Source: Paracoccaceae bacterium (GTDB lineage: Bacteria; Pseudomonadota; Alphaproteobacteria; Rhodobacterales; Rhodobacteraceae). Taken from it: DNA of 36,893 nt. The position numbers and the translations under genes are program-made. The stretch covers positions 1-36,893 of the forward strand of contig JALQTR010000198.1 in assembly GCA_023260835.1 (NCBI GenBank), given 5' to 3'. The notes under the pieces are model-generated. The model was not told the origin of the DNA and did not search any database. It saw only the letters and a program-made list of their open reading frames with translations. Each line of letters begins with the position of its first letter. The first letter of the stretch is position 1. This document shows positions 1 through 8,178 of this stretch, piece by piece.

Positions 1-648
1 GGTGGCGACCAGATAATCCACATCACCGTTTTGATACATCGCCACCTGCGCATTGCGCGTCCGCGGGCTGAGCGCCCCCATCACCACAGCCGCCCCGCCC
101 TTCAATCGGCGGATCAGTTCGGCCATGGCATAGACCCCATCCACCGAAAACCCCACAATGGCCGACCGCGGCTGCATCCGTGATAATTTGCGCGATCCTG
201 AATAAGACAGGTTCGACATCCGATCGCGGGTGACAAATTCCACCCCCGGCACCAGCGCAGCAATCGGCCCGCGCATGGTGCTGGCACCCATAAATAGCGT
301 CTCTTTCAGGCCGCGGGCGTGCAGCAAGCGATCGGTAAAGACATGGCCGCGTTCTGGATCGGCGCAAAGCTGGATTTCATCCACGGCCAGAAAATCGGCC
401 CCCATGCCTTCGGGCATCGCTTCAACTGTGCAGACCCAATATTTGGCCCGCGGCGGCATGATGCGTTCCTCGCCCGTGATCAGCGCCACAACCGATGGGC
501 CACGTGCCGCAACCAGTTTGTCATAAACCTCGCGCGCAAGCAGGCGCAGTGGCAGGCCGATAATGCCCGTGGGATAGCCCAGCATCCGCTCAAGCGCGTA
601 ATGGGTTTTGCCCGTGTTCGTCGGCCCAAGGATCGCCCTGATCGGCAT
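1..648 (-). CDS. SUV3-like ATP-dependent RNA helicase, N-terminal part (cut by window start)
   Basis: The visible 216 residues form the N-terminal ATPase half of a SUV3-type superfamily 2 helicase, a family shared by mitochondria and alphaproteobacteria and linked to RNA unwinding and decay. The protein begins at ATG (complement 646-648) with MPIRAILGPTNTGKTHYA, where GPTNTGKT at residues 8-15 is the Walker A loop. The DExH-box equivalent reads VDEIQ, followed by a GAST-like segment (MGAST) and the beginning of the second RecA domain (ALSPRTRNAQVAMYQNGDVDYLVAT). The reading frame runs off position 1, so the C-terminal half is missing from view. It is divergent from the SCP2 gene, with 168 bases between them. 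Family assignment is firm; the exact RNA substrate is unknown. Confidence 0.85.
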   Translation of the reverse strand, partial: MPIRAILGPTNTGKTHYALERMLGYPTGIIGLPLRLLAREVYDKLVAARGPSVVALITGEERIMPPRAKYWVCTVEAMPEGMGADFLAVDEIQLCADPERGHVFTDRLLHARGLKETLFMGASTMRGPIAALVPGVEFVTRDRMSNLSYSGSRKLSRMQPRSAIVGFSVDGVYAMAELIRRLKGGAAVVMGALSPRTRNAQVAMYQNGDVDYLVAT

Positions 649-816
649 TTGGAATATCCCTTTGATGCATCTTGATTTGTTACCTAGCCCCCCTTGCGCC
701 AAACGGCAATGCACGCGCGAAAACTTAACCTATGGGCAAGATCAAACGCGCCCCATTGAAACCACACCGACAAAAACGCATAGTACTTGGTGAAGGGTTT
801 TAATCATGAGGTCCCA

Positions 817-1107
817 ATGTCCAAAGTTCTAGAAACCGCCGCTGCCGCTTTGGGCGCGCGCACCGAAGGGGCCGATATCGATTTTTCAGCGAAATTCGAC
901 ATCGATGGCGAAGGCTGCCTGATGCTGGACGCCCAAGGCGTGCGCATCGCGGATGCAGATGCCGACGTCACCATAAGCGCCGACCGCGACACATTCGAGG
1001 CCCTGTTCAGCGGTGACTTAAACCCCACTTCGGCCTTTATGTCCGGCCGGTTAAAAATTGACGGGGCGCTGCCATTGGCGATGCGTCTTGGGACGGTTCT
1101 GTCATGA
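817..1107 (+). CDS. SCP2 sterol-binding domain protein
   Basis: A 96-residue protein consisting of one SCP2-type lipid-binding domain. The middle and end (DGEGCLMLDAQGVRIADADADV, then a segment ending in SGRLKIDGALPLAMRLGTVL) match the usual SCP2 pattern of an amphipathic beta sheet closing with an M-SGRLKI-GD-piece. I chose ATG 817 because AGGT sits just upstream; an earlier in-frame TTG at 787 has no ribosome-binding site. Its stop overlaps the ATG of the next gene (ATGA at 1104-1107), so the two are translationally coupled. Family members bind hydrophobic ligands; with a lysophospholipase-like partner downstream, a role in lipid handling is plausible but inferred. Confidence 0.8.
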   Translation: MSKVLETAAAALGARTEGADIDFSAKFDIDGEGCLMLDAQGVRIADADADVTISADRDTFEALFSGDLNPTSAFMSGRLKIDGALPLAMRLGTVLS

Positions 1108-2051
1108 AACATGATTGCACCGCGCCCGCGTTCAAAGACATTTTACCCATGGGTGCACAAAACGTGCAGGCCTGCTGGCATTACACCGATGATGGCGTGC
1201 AAATCCGCAGCCTGTTTTGGCCACGCCCCGGCGCACGCGGCGTTGTCTATATCCTGACGGGGCGCACCGAATATGCGGAAAAATACGGCGATGTGGCCGC
1301 CGCCTTGGTTGATGCGGGGCTGAATGTCGTGGCCATTGATTGGCGCGGTCAGGGTCTGTCGCAGCGCCTGCTGGATGATCCCAAAAAGGGCCATGTTGGG
1401 GATTTTTGGGATTATCAAAAAGATCTGACCACCGTTCGGGCCTTTTTCGATCAGCTGCTGAAGCCGCAGCCGGTGTTTATGCTGGCCCATTCCATGGGCG
1501 GGGCCATTGGCCTGCGGGCGCTGATGCAGGGGTTTGATGTGCAAGCCGCCTGTTTTTCGGCGCCCATGTGGGGGATTGAACTGGCGCCGCCGCTGACAAC
1601 CGTGGCCCAGGTTTTGGGCTGGGGATTGGGAATGGTTGGGGCGGATGATGCCTATGTGCCATCGGCCGGGCCAACCCCGTATTTGGAAAGCCAAGCGTTT
1701 GAGGGCAATACATTGACCGACCATGCCCCCACCTATGCGCGGCTGCAAGACCAGCTGCGCGCCCATCCTGAACTGGGACTGGGCGGGCCAACGGTGCGTT
1801 GGCTGAACCTAGCGCTGGATGAAACCGATGCGCTGGCCCAGATGCCCGCCCCCGCCGTCCCCTGCCTGACCTTAATGGGCGAGGATGAGGCGATTGTGCG
1901 CAAAGACCGCATCATCAGCCGGATGGAGCATTGGCCGCAGGGCCGCCTCCTGCGGCTGCCGGGCAAGCGGCACGAAATGCTGATGTCGGACCCGGCCACA
2001 CAATCGCGCTTGATCGGCGATATGTTGGACCTGTTCACCCCATCCGTTTGA
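1104..2051 (+). CDS. alpha/beta hydrolase, lysophospholipase-like
   Basis: A 315-residue serine hydrolase of the alpha/beta fold, resembling the PldB/monoacylglycerol-lipase group. The nucleophile elbow AHSMGGA places the catalytic serine at residue 130. The oxyanion region is RTEYAEKY around residue 54, the strand-turn IDWRGQGLS near residue 79 is typical, and the late motifs MGEDEAIV (acid) and GKRHEMLM (histidine) complete the triad. There is no signal peptide, so it should be cytoplasmic. The start codon overlaps the SCP2 gene stop by four bases, implying one transcript. The substrate cannot be read from sequence; lysophospholipid or monoacylglycerol hydrolysis is the family default. Confidence 0.85.
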   Translation: MKHDCTAPAFKDILPMGAQNVQACWHYTDDGVQIRSLFWPRPGARGVVYILTGRTEYAEKYGDVAAALVDAGLNVVAIDWRGQGLSQRLLDDPKKGHVGDFWDYQKDLTTVRAFFDQLLKPQPVFMLAHSMGGAIGLRALMQGFDVQAACFSAPMWGIELAPPLTTVAQVLGWGLGMVGADDAYVPSAGPTPYLESQAFEGNTLTDHAPTYARLQDQLRAHPELGLGGPTVRWLNLALDETDALAQMPAPAVPCLTLMGEDEAIVRKDRIISRMEHWPQGRLLRLPGKRHEMLMSDPATQSRLIGDMLDLFTPSV

Positions 2052-2149
2052 TCAGATCTGTTTGCCCTGCCATGGGTTGAAACTTTGGCGCAACCGCGCC
2101 ATGTGTTGGGACAGATGTCAAACCCGATTTCAAACCCAAGGACAGACCC

Positions 2150-3979
2150 ATGCACACCAGCCGCAGCAATACCCCCCGTGTTTTTGACGCCGCCCAAACC
2201 GGATCAGACGACAAAACCCTGGGCAATCTGCCACGGTGGGATTTAACCGATCTGTATGCTGGCGAGGATGACCCCAAAATCACGGCAGATGCCAATTGGC
2301 TGATGCAGGCCTGCGCCGATTTTGCCCAAACTTACGAGGGCAAACTGGGGGATCTGGATGCAACCGGTCTGCTGGCCGCGCTGCAGGCACAAGAAAAAAT
2401 CGAATCCATTGCTGGGCGGCTGATGTCCTTTGCCGGTCTGCGCTATTACCAGCTGACGGTGGATGGCACGCGGGCGAAATTCCTGTCGGATATTCAGGAT
2501 AAAATTACCACGGCGACCACCCCTCTGGTGTTCTTCACGCTAGAGCTGAACCGGCTGGATGACAGCCATCTGGATGCGCTGATGGCGCAAAATGCGGATC
2601 TGGCGCGCTATTCTTCGGTCTTTCGCCGTATCCGTGCGCGCAAGGCCTTTCAACTGTCGGATGAGCTGGAAAAATTCCTGCATGATCTGGGTGTTGTGGG
2701 CGACGCGTGGGAACGCCTGTTCGACGAAACAATCGCCGGCATGCGGTTTGATGTGGACGGTGAAACCCTGTCAATCGAGGCGGTTCTGAACCTGCTGAGC
2801 GATCAAAACCGCACCCGCCGCGAAACCGCCGCACGGGCCTTGGCCGCGGGTTTCGCCGAAAATATCAAGATCTTTGCCCGTGTTCACAACACCCAAGCCA
2901 AAGAAAAACAAATCATCGACCGGTGGCGCAATATGCCCAGCCCGCAGATGGGTCGCCATTTGTCCAATGATGTCGAACCCGAAGTGGTCGAGGCCCTGCG
3001 CAGCGCCGTCACCGCCGCCTACCCGCGGCTCAGCCACCGGTATTACGAATTGAAACGCAAATGGCTGGGGCTGGACCGGATGCAGGTGTGGGATCGCAAC
3101 GCCCCCCTGCCAATGGAGGACGACCGCATCATCCCATGGGATCAGGCCGAAACGCTGGTGCGCGCGGCCTACACAGAATTTGATCCACGCATGGATGATC
3201 TAACCGCACCCTTTTTCACCGATGGCTGGATCGACGCCCCCGCAGGCGGTGGCAAGGCCCCGGGCGCCTTTGCACATCCAACCGTCACGGATGCGCATCC
3301 TTATATCTTGCTCAATTATCTGGGCAAACCGCGCGATGTGATGACATTGGCGCATGAATTGGGCCACGGTGTGCATCAACGGTTGGCGGCGGCGCAGGGG
3401 GAAATGCTGGCATCAACCCCGCTGACATTGGCAGAAACCGCCAGTGTCTTTGGTGAAATGCTGACCTTCCGTAAAATGCTGGCCGGCGCGAAAACCCAGG
3501 CCGAACGCAAGGTCCTGTTGGCCGGCAAGGTCGAGGATATGATCAACACCGTCGTGCGCCAAATCGCCTTTTACGATTTCGAATGTAAATTGCACGCGGC
3601 CCGCGCCGAGGGCGAGCTGACCCCCGAAGATATCAACGCCCTGTGGATGAGCGTTCAGGCCGAAAGCCTGGGCCCAGCCTTTGATTTTATGGACGGTTAT
3701 GAAACCTTCTGGACCTATATCCCGCATTTTGTCCACAGCCCCTTCTATGTCTACGCATACGCCTTTGGCGATGGGTTGGTGAACGCGCTTTACGCCACCT
3801 ATGAGGCCAACCCCGATGGGTTTGCCGATAAATATTTTGCCCTTTTGAAAGCAGGCGGATCACAGCACCACAAGGACCTGCTGGCCCCCTTTGGCCTGGA
3901 TGCATCCGACCCAGCCTTTTGGGATAAGGGCCTGTCGATGATATCGGATATGATTGATGAGCTAGAGGCGATGGAATAA
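2150..3979 (+). CDS. pepF: M3 family oligoendopeptidase F (PepF-type)
   Basis: A 609-residue zinc metallopeptidase of family M3, a cytoplasmic enzyme that cuts short peptides. The zinc site HELGHGVHQ has its two histidines at residues 402 and 406 with the catalytic glutamate at 403; the third ligand is in the following ETASVFGEM segment. An N-terminal helical domain (to about residue 190) and the motif FDFMDGYETFWTYIPHF near the end also fit the PepF branch. Length matches the family. The ATG at 2150 follows AAGGA at a proper distance and lies 98 bases after the hydrolase. No regulatory element is evident upstream. Confidence 0.9.
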   Translation: MHTSRSNTPRVFDAAQTGSDDKTLGNLPRWDLTDLYAGEDDPKITADANWLMQACADFAQTYEGKLGDLDATGLLAALQAQEKIESIAGRLMSFAGLRYYQLTVDGTRAKFLSDIQDKITTATTPLVFFTLELNRLDDSHLDALMAQNADLARYSSVFRRIRARKAFQLSDELEKFLHDLGVVGDAWERLFDETIAGMRFDVDGETLSIEAVLNLLSDQNRTRRETAARALAAGFAENIKIFARVHNTQAKEKQIIDRWRNMPSPQMGRHLSNDVEPEVVEALRSAVTAAYPRLSHRYYELKRKWLGLDRMQVWDRNAPLPMEDDRIIPWDQAETLVRAAYTEFDPRMDDLTAPFFTDGWIDAPAGGGKAPGAFAHPTVTDAHPYILLNYLGKPRDVMTLAHELGHGVHQRLAAAQGEMLASTPLTLAETASVFGEMLTFRKMLAGAKTQAERKVLLAGKVEDMINTVVRQIAFYDFECKLHAARAEGELTPEDINALWMSVQAESLGPAFDFMDGYETFWTYIPHFVHSPFYVYAYAFGDGLVNALYATYEANPDGFADKYFALLKAGGSQHHKDLLAPFGLDASDPAFWDKGLSMISDMIDELEAME

Positions 3980-4059
3980 TCCACGCAACCGGTTCAAAAA
4001 ATACCAGCGCCCCCCTTTCCAAACGCGGATGGTGGGCTTATGTTTATCCTGTTCCTGCA

Positions 4060-4396
4060 AGGGATCTATGAACATAAACGCGCTCGTAATAAGCGGCTCG
4101 GACCCGGGGGCGGTACCCGGCGGCTCCACCAATACCCCCCGATCATTGGCGGGATATGGGGCCGAAATAGGATCGACGAACGTCTAAAGGGGTTAGCTTT
4201 GTTTCGGTGAGATACCACCGTTATCGGTTCGCTAAGTACAATTGCCAATGACAATCGTGCTCCAGTCGCAATGGCCGCGTAAGCAGCCGGAGAGACTGAA
4301 CTTTAAGTCCTTATGCCAAGCAGCGTAAGGCGGGGTCCGCAGGCACCTGGCAACAGAAGCCTGCACTTTCCTTTCCCATTATCCCATGGCATCCTG
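4060..4396 (+). ncRNA. ssrA: tmRNA (ssrA), circularly permuted two-piece form
   Basis: This RNA rescues stalled ribosomes by acting as alanyl-tRNA and as a short message. The acceptor piece comes first: T-stem strands CCGGG (4104-4108) and CCCGG (4116-4120), then CGGCTCC (4121-4127) and the ACCA end at 4131. After an intervening segment the coding piece starts at 4158 with GGGGCCG, which pairs with CGGCTCC and leaves a G.U at the third pair, the alanine identity signal. The tag ORF follows at 4244. A pseudoknot-like GCAGGC/GCCTGC pair lies further on. Such permutation is known in alphaproteobacteria. The 4131, 4158 and tag positions are certain; the outer ends (about 4060 and 4396) are estimates. 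Confidence 0.92.
4244..4282 (+). other. tmRNA proteolysis-tag reading frame
   Basis: The resume codon GCC at 4244 opens the tag ANDNRAPVAMAA, ending at TAA 4280-4282. The AND start and the hydrophobic AA end, read by ClpXP-type proteases, are standard for tmRNA tags, and the ANDNRAPVA form is the one expected in Rhodobacteraceae. Confidence 0.92.
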
Positions 4397-4412
4397 GCCC
4401 CAAAATGGGGGC
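4397..4412 (+). promoter_or_regulatory. hairpin covering the ribosome-binding site of the short-chain dehydrogenase
   Basis: GCCCC (4397-4401) pairs with GGGGC (4408-4412) across an AAAAT-G loop. The G-run is the only Shine-Dalgarno candidate for the ATG at 4418, so the stem would hide it. The same stem could instead mark the 3' end of the tmRNA primary transcript, although no T-run follows. Confidence 0.4.
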
Positions 4413-4417
4413 GCGAT

Positions 4418-5188
4418 ATGCAGCTACAGGATAAAATCATTGTCATTACAGGGGCCGCAAGCGGAATTGGCCGCGCCATGGCCTTGCGTTTTGCAGATGA
4501 AAATCCCCGCGCCATCATCTGTGCCGATATCGACTGTGATGGGGCAACGGCGACCGCATCAGAGATCAACGGGCACGCCCGCCGGGTCGATGTATCGTGT
4601 GAAGCAGATATGGCCGATTTGATCGCGTGGGTTGAAAATTCAATCGGTCCAATTGATTTGTTTTGTTCCAATGCTGGGATCCTGACGCCCGGCGGGGTGG
4701 ACACAGCAAATCAGGATTGGCAGCGGATTTGGGACATCAATGTCATGGCCCATGTTTGGGCCGCGCGGCATCTGATACCCCGCATGGCGTCCCGCGGGGG
4801 GGGATATTTGCTGAACACCGCATCGGCGGCCGGTTTGCTGAACCAGGTTGGGTCTGCCCCCTATGGCGTCACCAAACACGCAGCCGTGGGGCTGGCAGAA
4901 TGGCTGGCGATGACCCATGCGGATGACGGAATCAAACTGTCCGTCTTGTGCCCCCAAGCCGTCCACAGCGAAATGACCCGCGGTCATGAGGATGGTGTAG
5001 CATCTATTGACGGGATCATAGACGCCGCTGAAGTGGCGAATGCCTGCGTTCAGGCCATTCATTCAGAAACCTTTTTAATCCTGCCCCACCCGCAGGTAGC
5101 TGATTACCTGCGCGGGAAGGCCGAAAATTACGAAAAATGGATTGGCGGTATGACCAAATTGAACCGCAAATATGAAGGAAAGTTCTAG
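4418..5188 (+). CDS. SDR family NAD(P)-dependent oxidoreductase
   Basis: A 256-residue classical short-chain dehydrogenase. The cofactor loop TGAASGIG is at residues 11-18, the NAG motif appears as SNAGIL, the active-site serine lies in LNTASAAG, and the catalytic pair is Y149 and K153 in YGVTK. Cofactor choice is not decisive: CADID after the second strand suggests NAD(H). The ATG at 4418 is preferred because the longer in-frame extension upstream (to 4313) would lie inside the tmRNA. It probably depends on the tmRNA promoter or a promoter within that RNA gene. The substrate is unknown. A run of eight G at about 4796-4803 lies inside the gene. Confidence 0.85.
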   Translation: MQLQDKIIVITGAASGIGRAMALRFADENPRAIICADIDCDGATATASEINGHARRVDVSCEADMADLIAWVENSIGPIDLFCSNAGILTPGGVDTANQDWQRIWDINVMAHVWAARHLIPRMASRGGGYLLNTASAAGLLNQVGSAPYGVTKHAAVGLAEWLAMTHADDGIKLSVLCPQAVHSEMTRGHEDGVASIDGIIDAAEVANACVQAIHSETFLILPHPQVADYLRGKAENYEKWIGGMTKLNRKYEGKF

Positions 5189-5202
5189 GCTGAGGTCATA
5201 TC

Positions 5203-5236
5203 AGCGGGTTTGTTTTTAGTCGTGAATCCCGCTTTT
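5203..5236 (+). terminator. possible intrinsic terminator after the dehydrogenase gene
   Basis: AGCGGG (5203-5208) pairs with CCCGCT (5228-5233), followed directly by TTT. The stem is short and the loop is 19 bases, so this is a weak candidate, placed correctly 15 bases after the stop codon. Confidence 0.35.
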
Positions 5237-5275
5237 GGCTGCGTCCTTCATGAACAAAACCTTAACTGGCAGATC

Positions 5276-5318
5276 ATCCCGATTAAAATGCAACTCAACA
5301 AAACGTGATAATCGGGAT
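5276..5318. repeat. inverted repeat ATCCCGATTA-N23-TAATCGGGAT upstream of the RTX gene
   Basis: Two perfect 10-base arms at 5276-5285 and 5309-5318 are separated by 23 bases. The repeat sits about 135 bases upstream of the RTX start in an A+T-rich intergenic region (5189-5452) that otherwise holds no gene. It could be a regulator site or a transcript hairpin; no T-run follows the right arm. Confidence 0.5.
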
Positions 5319-5452
5319 TGTGATATATATAATCAATGACTTAACCCATAAAGAATAATCAGGTGGCAATATTGATTAAAATACCAAATTAAGATCGCTT
5401 CTTTAAAAACGCCACATGACCTACTTTCGTATGTAAGCGATAGGAGGCTCGG

Positions 5453-7924
5453 ATGACGACATTTATTAATTTTGACCCGAATTTTTTCGAACCGAAGGAT
5501 CCCTTTCCATTTGGATGGCGTTCGACCGCGCTGAATTGGTATATCACCTGGAAAGAAGAAGACGGGAAGCTGATTCAAACTGGGTATGATTTTACAAAAA
5601 CAAACTCCTTTGCAGATGCAACGTTACTGACAGATTATGGCAATCTGGAAAAGGTTGCTGTGAACTGGGACCAGCGCACAGTCAGCCTGTATTACAGCAA
5701 TAGAACGTCACCGCTCGTTGCAAACCTCCCACAACAAGACGCGACCTATGGCACCTATGAAATCAAAGCCAATGCCAGTGAATTCACCCTGACGGATGGC
5801 GATGATACGTTTATCGCAACGGAAGAGACAGAGGTCGATTTTAAAATTGATGCCGGCGGCGGGGATGATCGGGTTGACGTGGGTGCCGGCGATGACACCG
5901 TTGATGGCGGCGCCGGAGACGACCAGATCAACGGTGGCCAGGGCGATGACGACCTGTCTGGTGGCGATGGCAAGGATACCCAGATCGGCAGTGATGGCGA
6001 TGATCTGTTGTTCACTGGTCATGGGATTTATCTGGATGGTGAATTCGAAATTGCGTCGGGCGGCGCGGGGAATGACACGATTTATGGCGGCAACGGCAAG
6101 GATTCTGTCGACGGCGGGGATGGCGATGACCTTATAAATGGGGGCGGGGAAAGCTACACATCTGATTCAGACATCCTGCTTGGGGGCGCGGGCAATGACA
6201 CAATCATTTCAGGGTTTGACCGCACCGATTATTATGAAAGCAAGGGCGACCATCTGGATGGCGGCACTGGGGATGATGTCTTAATTGGTGGCCTAACCGC
6301 AGACACAATTATTGGCGGCGAAGGCGATGATTATGTCGAAACGAATGGCGGCGGATATGCCGATGGACACTTTGATGTAGTGATTGGCGGAACGGGTCTT
6401 GATACCCTGTTGGGTGGCAACGGGCAGGATTATATCGACGGCGGCTTGGACAATGATATCATCAATGGCGGCGGCGAATATGTGACATCCGATTCAGACA
6501 CATTAATTGGGGGCGCGGGCGATGATCACATCACATCTGGCTTCCAAGAAATTAATTATCTTGGCCGCGTTGGTGATTATCTGTACGGTGGCGACGGGTT
6601 TGATACCCTGATCGGGGGGCTAGCCCAAGACTTCATCTTTGGGGGCGACGATGATGATTACATCGAAAGCCAAGGTGGCAGCTTCCTTGATGGATTTGCA
6701 GATAACATAGACGCAGGGGACGGTAATGATACTGCCCTTGGTGGAAACGGGTTGGACATTATCAAAGGCGGCGCGGGTGATGATTACATCAACGGCGGGG
6801 ATGAGGGGCGAACACCTGATTATGACGAACTTTATGGGGATGAAGGAAACGATTTAATTGAGTCAGGTTTCACCCACGCATGGGGCGTTGAGCACAAAGG
6901 TGACTACCTCGACGGTGGTGCAGGAGATGACACGCTAAACGGTGGGACCGCTCAGGACACATTGCACGGTGGGGATGGCAACGATGTGTTGAATGGCGGC
7001 ACCGGAAATGACGTGTTATCCAGCGGCGCTGGTGAAGACGAAGTCTACGGGGGCCATGGTGATGACACCATTTCGGTCGAAGGCGGCAAAAATACTGTCG
7101 ATGGCGAGGCCGGAAATGACAAGATCGAGCTGTCAAACATCACCCTAAACAATACAATACATGCAAGTGACGGCGATGATACAATCATCATCAACAAAAA
7201 TGCAGAAGGTCAGTCCTATAATAACTATATTTATGGGGATGATGGTAATGACAAGATCACCCTGAATGCCGGCGCAACGCGTTTCACGGTTTACGGCGGC
7301 AATGACAATGACACGGTCAAGCTGAACAATACAGAACGCAACTATATCCACACAGGCTCTGGGAATGACAAAGTTGTTTCTCAGGGGGCCAGTCATCTGA
7401 ATGATTTTATAACAGCGGATGGGGACGATGACATTTTCGTTGAAGGCGCATCAAGTAGTAGGGTTTATGCCGGCACTGGGAATGATGTCGTCTATGTCAA
7501 AGGCTCTGGCAGTTCAGACAACACCGTACAGGGTGAGGCTGGTGACGACAGTATTACAATCACCGGCGGTGAAAATACCGTTTCCGGTGGCGACGGCAGC
7601 GATAGGATCAAAATAACCACAACAGACTTCAACACAATTTGGGGTGGTTCCAGCAATGGCGCCAAAGGGTCTGGATCGGATACATTTGTGTTTAGCTACC
7701 TGGTCAATGTTGAGATTAAAGATTTTAACGTCGAAACGGATATCATTGATCTAAGCGAAGCCTATGTTTACAGCTTTGAGGAACTGAAAGATAAGCTGAG
7801 AACCACAGATGATGGTGTCACCCTCTATAACCGTTTTGGCGCTGAAATTTTATTGGCCGGTGTCACCGAAGATGATCTGATCATAGATAATTTCGTCTTT
7901 GATTCAGTGCTCGTTGCGATTTAA
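5453..7924 (+). CDS. RTX (calcium-binding repeat) protein, predicted type I secreted
   Basis: An 823-residue acidic protein dominated by hemolysin-type GGxGxDxxx nonapeptides from about residue 130 to 750. Such repeats fold into calcium-bound beta rolls outside the cell. There is no Sec signal peptide; the C-terminus contains TFVFSYLVNVEIKDFNVETD and a tail ending in hydrophobic residues (DSVLVAI), as in type I secreted RTX proteins. The first ~110 residues (FDPNFFEP..., ALNWYITWKEEDG) match no enzyme domain I know. Residues 185-511 are three 109-residue super-repeats. TAGGAGG precedes ATG 5453 at ideal spacing. No ABC transporter, membrane-fusion or outer-membrane secretion gene is nearby, so export must rely on a system elsewhere. 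Base composition is more A+T-rich than its neighbours. Function unknown; surface layer, adhesin or biofilm roles are guesses. Confidence 0.88.
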   Translation: MTTFINFDPNFFEPKDPFPFGWRSTALNWYITWKEEDGKLIQTGYDFTKTNSFADATLLTDYGNLEKVAVNWDQRTVSLYYSNRTSPLVANLPQQDATYGTYEIKANASEFTLTDGDDTFIATEETEVDFKIDAGGGDDRVDVGAGDDTVDGGAGDDQINGGQGDDDLSGGDGKDTQIGSDGDDLLFTGHGIYLDGEFEIASGGAGNDTIYGGNGKDSVDGGDGDDLINGGGESYTSDSDILLGGAGNDTIISGFDRTDYYESKGDHLDGGTGDDVLIGGLTADTIIGGEGDDYVETNGGGYADGHFDVVIGGTGLDTLLGGNGQDYIDGGLDNDIINGGGEYVTSDSDTLIGGAGDDHITSGFQEINYLGRVGDYLYGGDGFDTLIGGLAQDFIFGGDDDDYIESQGGSFLDGFADNIDAGDGNDTALGGNGLDIIKGGAGDDYINGGDEGRTPDYDELYGDEGNDLIESGFTHAWGVEHKGDYLDGGAGDDTLNGGTAQDTLHGGDGNDVLNGGTGNDVLSSGAGEDEVYGGHGDDTISVEGGKNTVDGEAGNDKIELSNITLNNTIHASDGDDTIIINKNAEGQSYNNYIYGDDGNDKITLNAGATRFTVYGGNDNDTVKLNNTERNYIHTGSGNDKVVSQGASHLNDFITADGDDDIFVEGASSSRVYAGTGNDVVYVKGSGSSDNTVQGEAGDDSITITGGENTVSGGDGSDRIKITTTDFNTIWGGSSNGAKGSGSDTFVFSYLVNVEIKDFNVETDIIDLSEAYVYSFEELKDKLRTTDDGVTLYNRFGAEILLAGVTEDDLIIDNFVFDSVLVAI
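6005..6985 (+). repeat. three tandem 327-base (109-residue) super-repeats in the RTX gene
   Basis: Units at 6005-6331, 6332-6658 and 6659-6985 align without gaps over 109 residues each. Shared marks at the same offset are GGNG.D (offset 28), NGG[GD]E with a following D[SY]D (45-56), SGF (69-71), the GD.L.GG block (81-87) and the GG.[TA][AQ]D block (95-100). DNA identity is clearly lower than protein similarity, so the duplication is old. Confidence 0.85.
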
Positions 7925-7931
7925 CCTGGTT

Positions 7932-7956
7932 TGGGCGGCGCTAAGGTTGCCGCCCA
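7932..7956 (+). terminator. hairpin just downstream of the RTX gene, probable terminator
   Basis: TGGGCGGC (7932-7939) pairs with GCCGCCCA (7949-7956), an 8-base G+C-rich stem starting 8 bases after the stop. What follows is TATGCACATAAT rather than a clean T-run, so termination may be inefficient or factor dependent. The remainder of 7957-8141 shows no gene. Confidence 0.5.
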
Positions 7957-8141
7957 TATGCACATAATCCTATGATTAAAATCACCACAGAACGACATAC
8001 CGACGGGCCATGTGGAAAAAGGACCGCGTAAATTGAATGTGCATTGGTTATGAATTGAATAGCTTTGGGATCACTTAACCAAACCGCAAGAATAAACATA
8101 CAGCTGGGTCTGTATAACCCCTATTCAACTGGCTTATGAAG

Positions 8142-8172
8142 ATCCCAACACCTGCCGAACAGGTGTTGGGAT
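8142..8172. terminator. 13-bp hairpin between convergent RTX and coxM genes
   Basis: ATCCCAACACCTG (8142-8154) and CAGGTGTTGGGAT (8160-8172) pair perfectly around a CCGAA loop. Six bases separate it from the coxM stop at 8179. On the plus strand the stem leads into a T-rich segment (TTTATCTT); on the minus strand the tail is less T-rich. It probably serves as a shared terminator for the convergent transcripts. Confidence 0.75.
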
Positions 8173-8178
8173 TTTATC

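Noticed and set aside
4313-4417. Longer N-terminus for the short-chain dehydrogenase, and a 62-codon minus-strand frame at 4066-4254
   Set aside because: Both lie inside the tmRNA gene, whose paired acceptor stem and tag explain that sequence.
4796-4803. Run of eight G in the dehydrogenase gene as a possible phase-variation tract
   Set aside because: The frame is intact, the enzyme is not a surface structure, and a single G8 tract in G+C-rich DNA is weak evidence.
5189-8178. RTX region as a mobile island inserted at the tmRNA gene
   Set aside because: Lower G+C and the nearby tmRNA are suggestive, but no integrase, attachment-site duplication or other mobile gene is visible.
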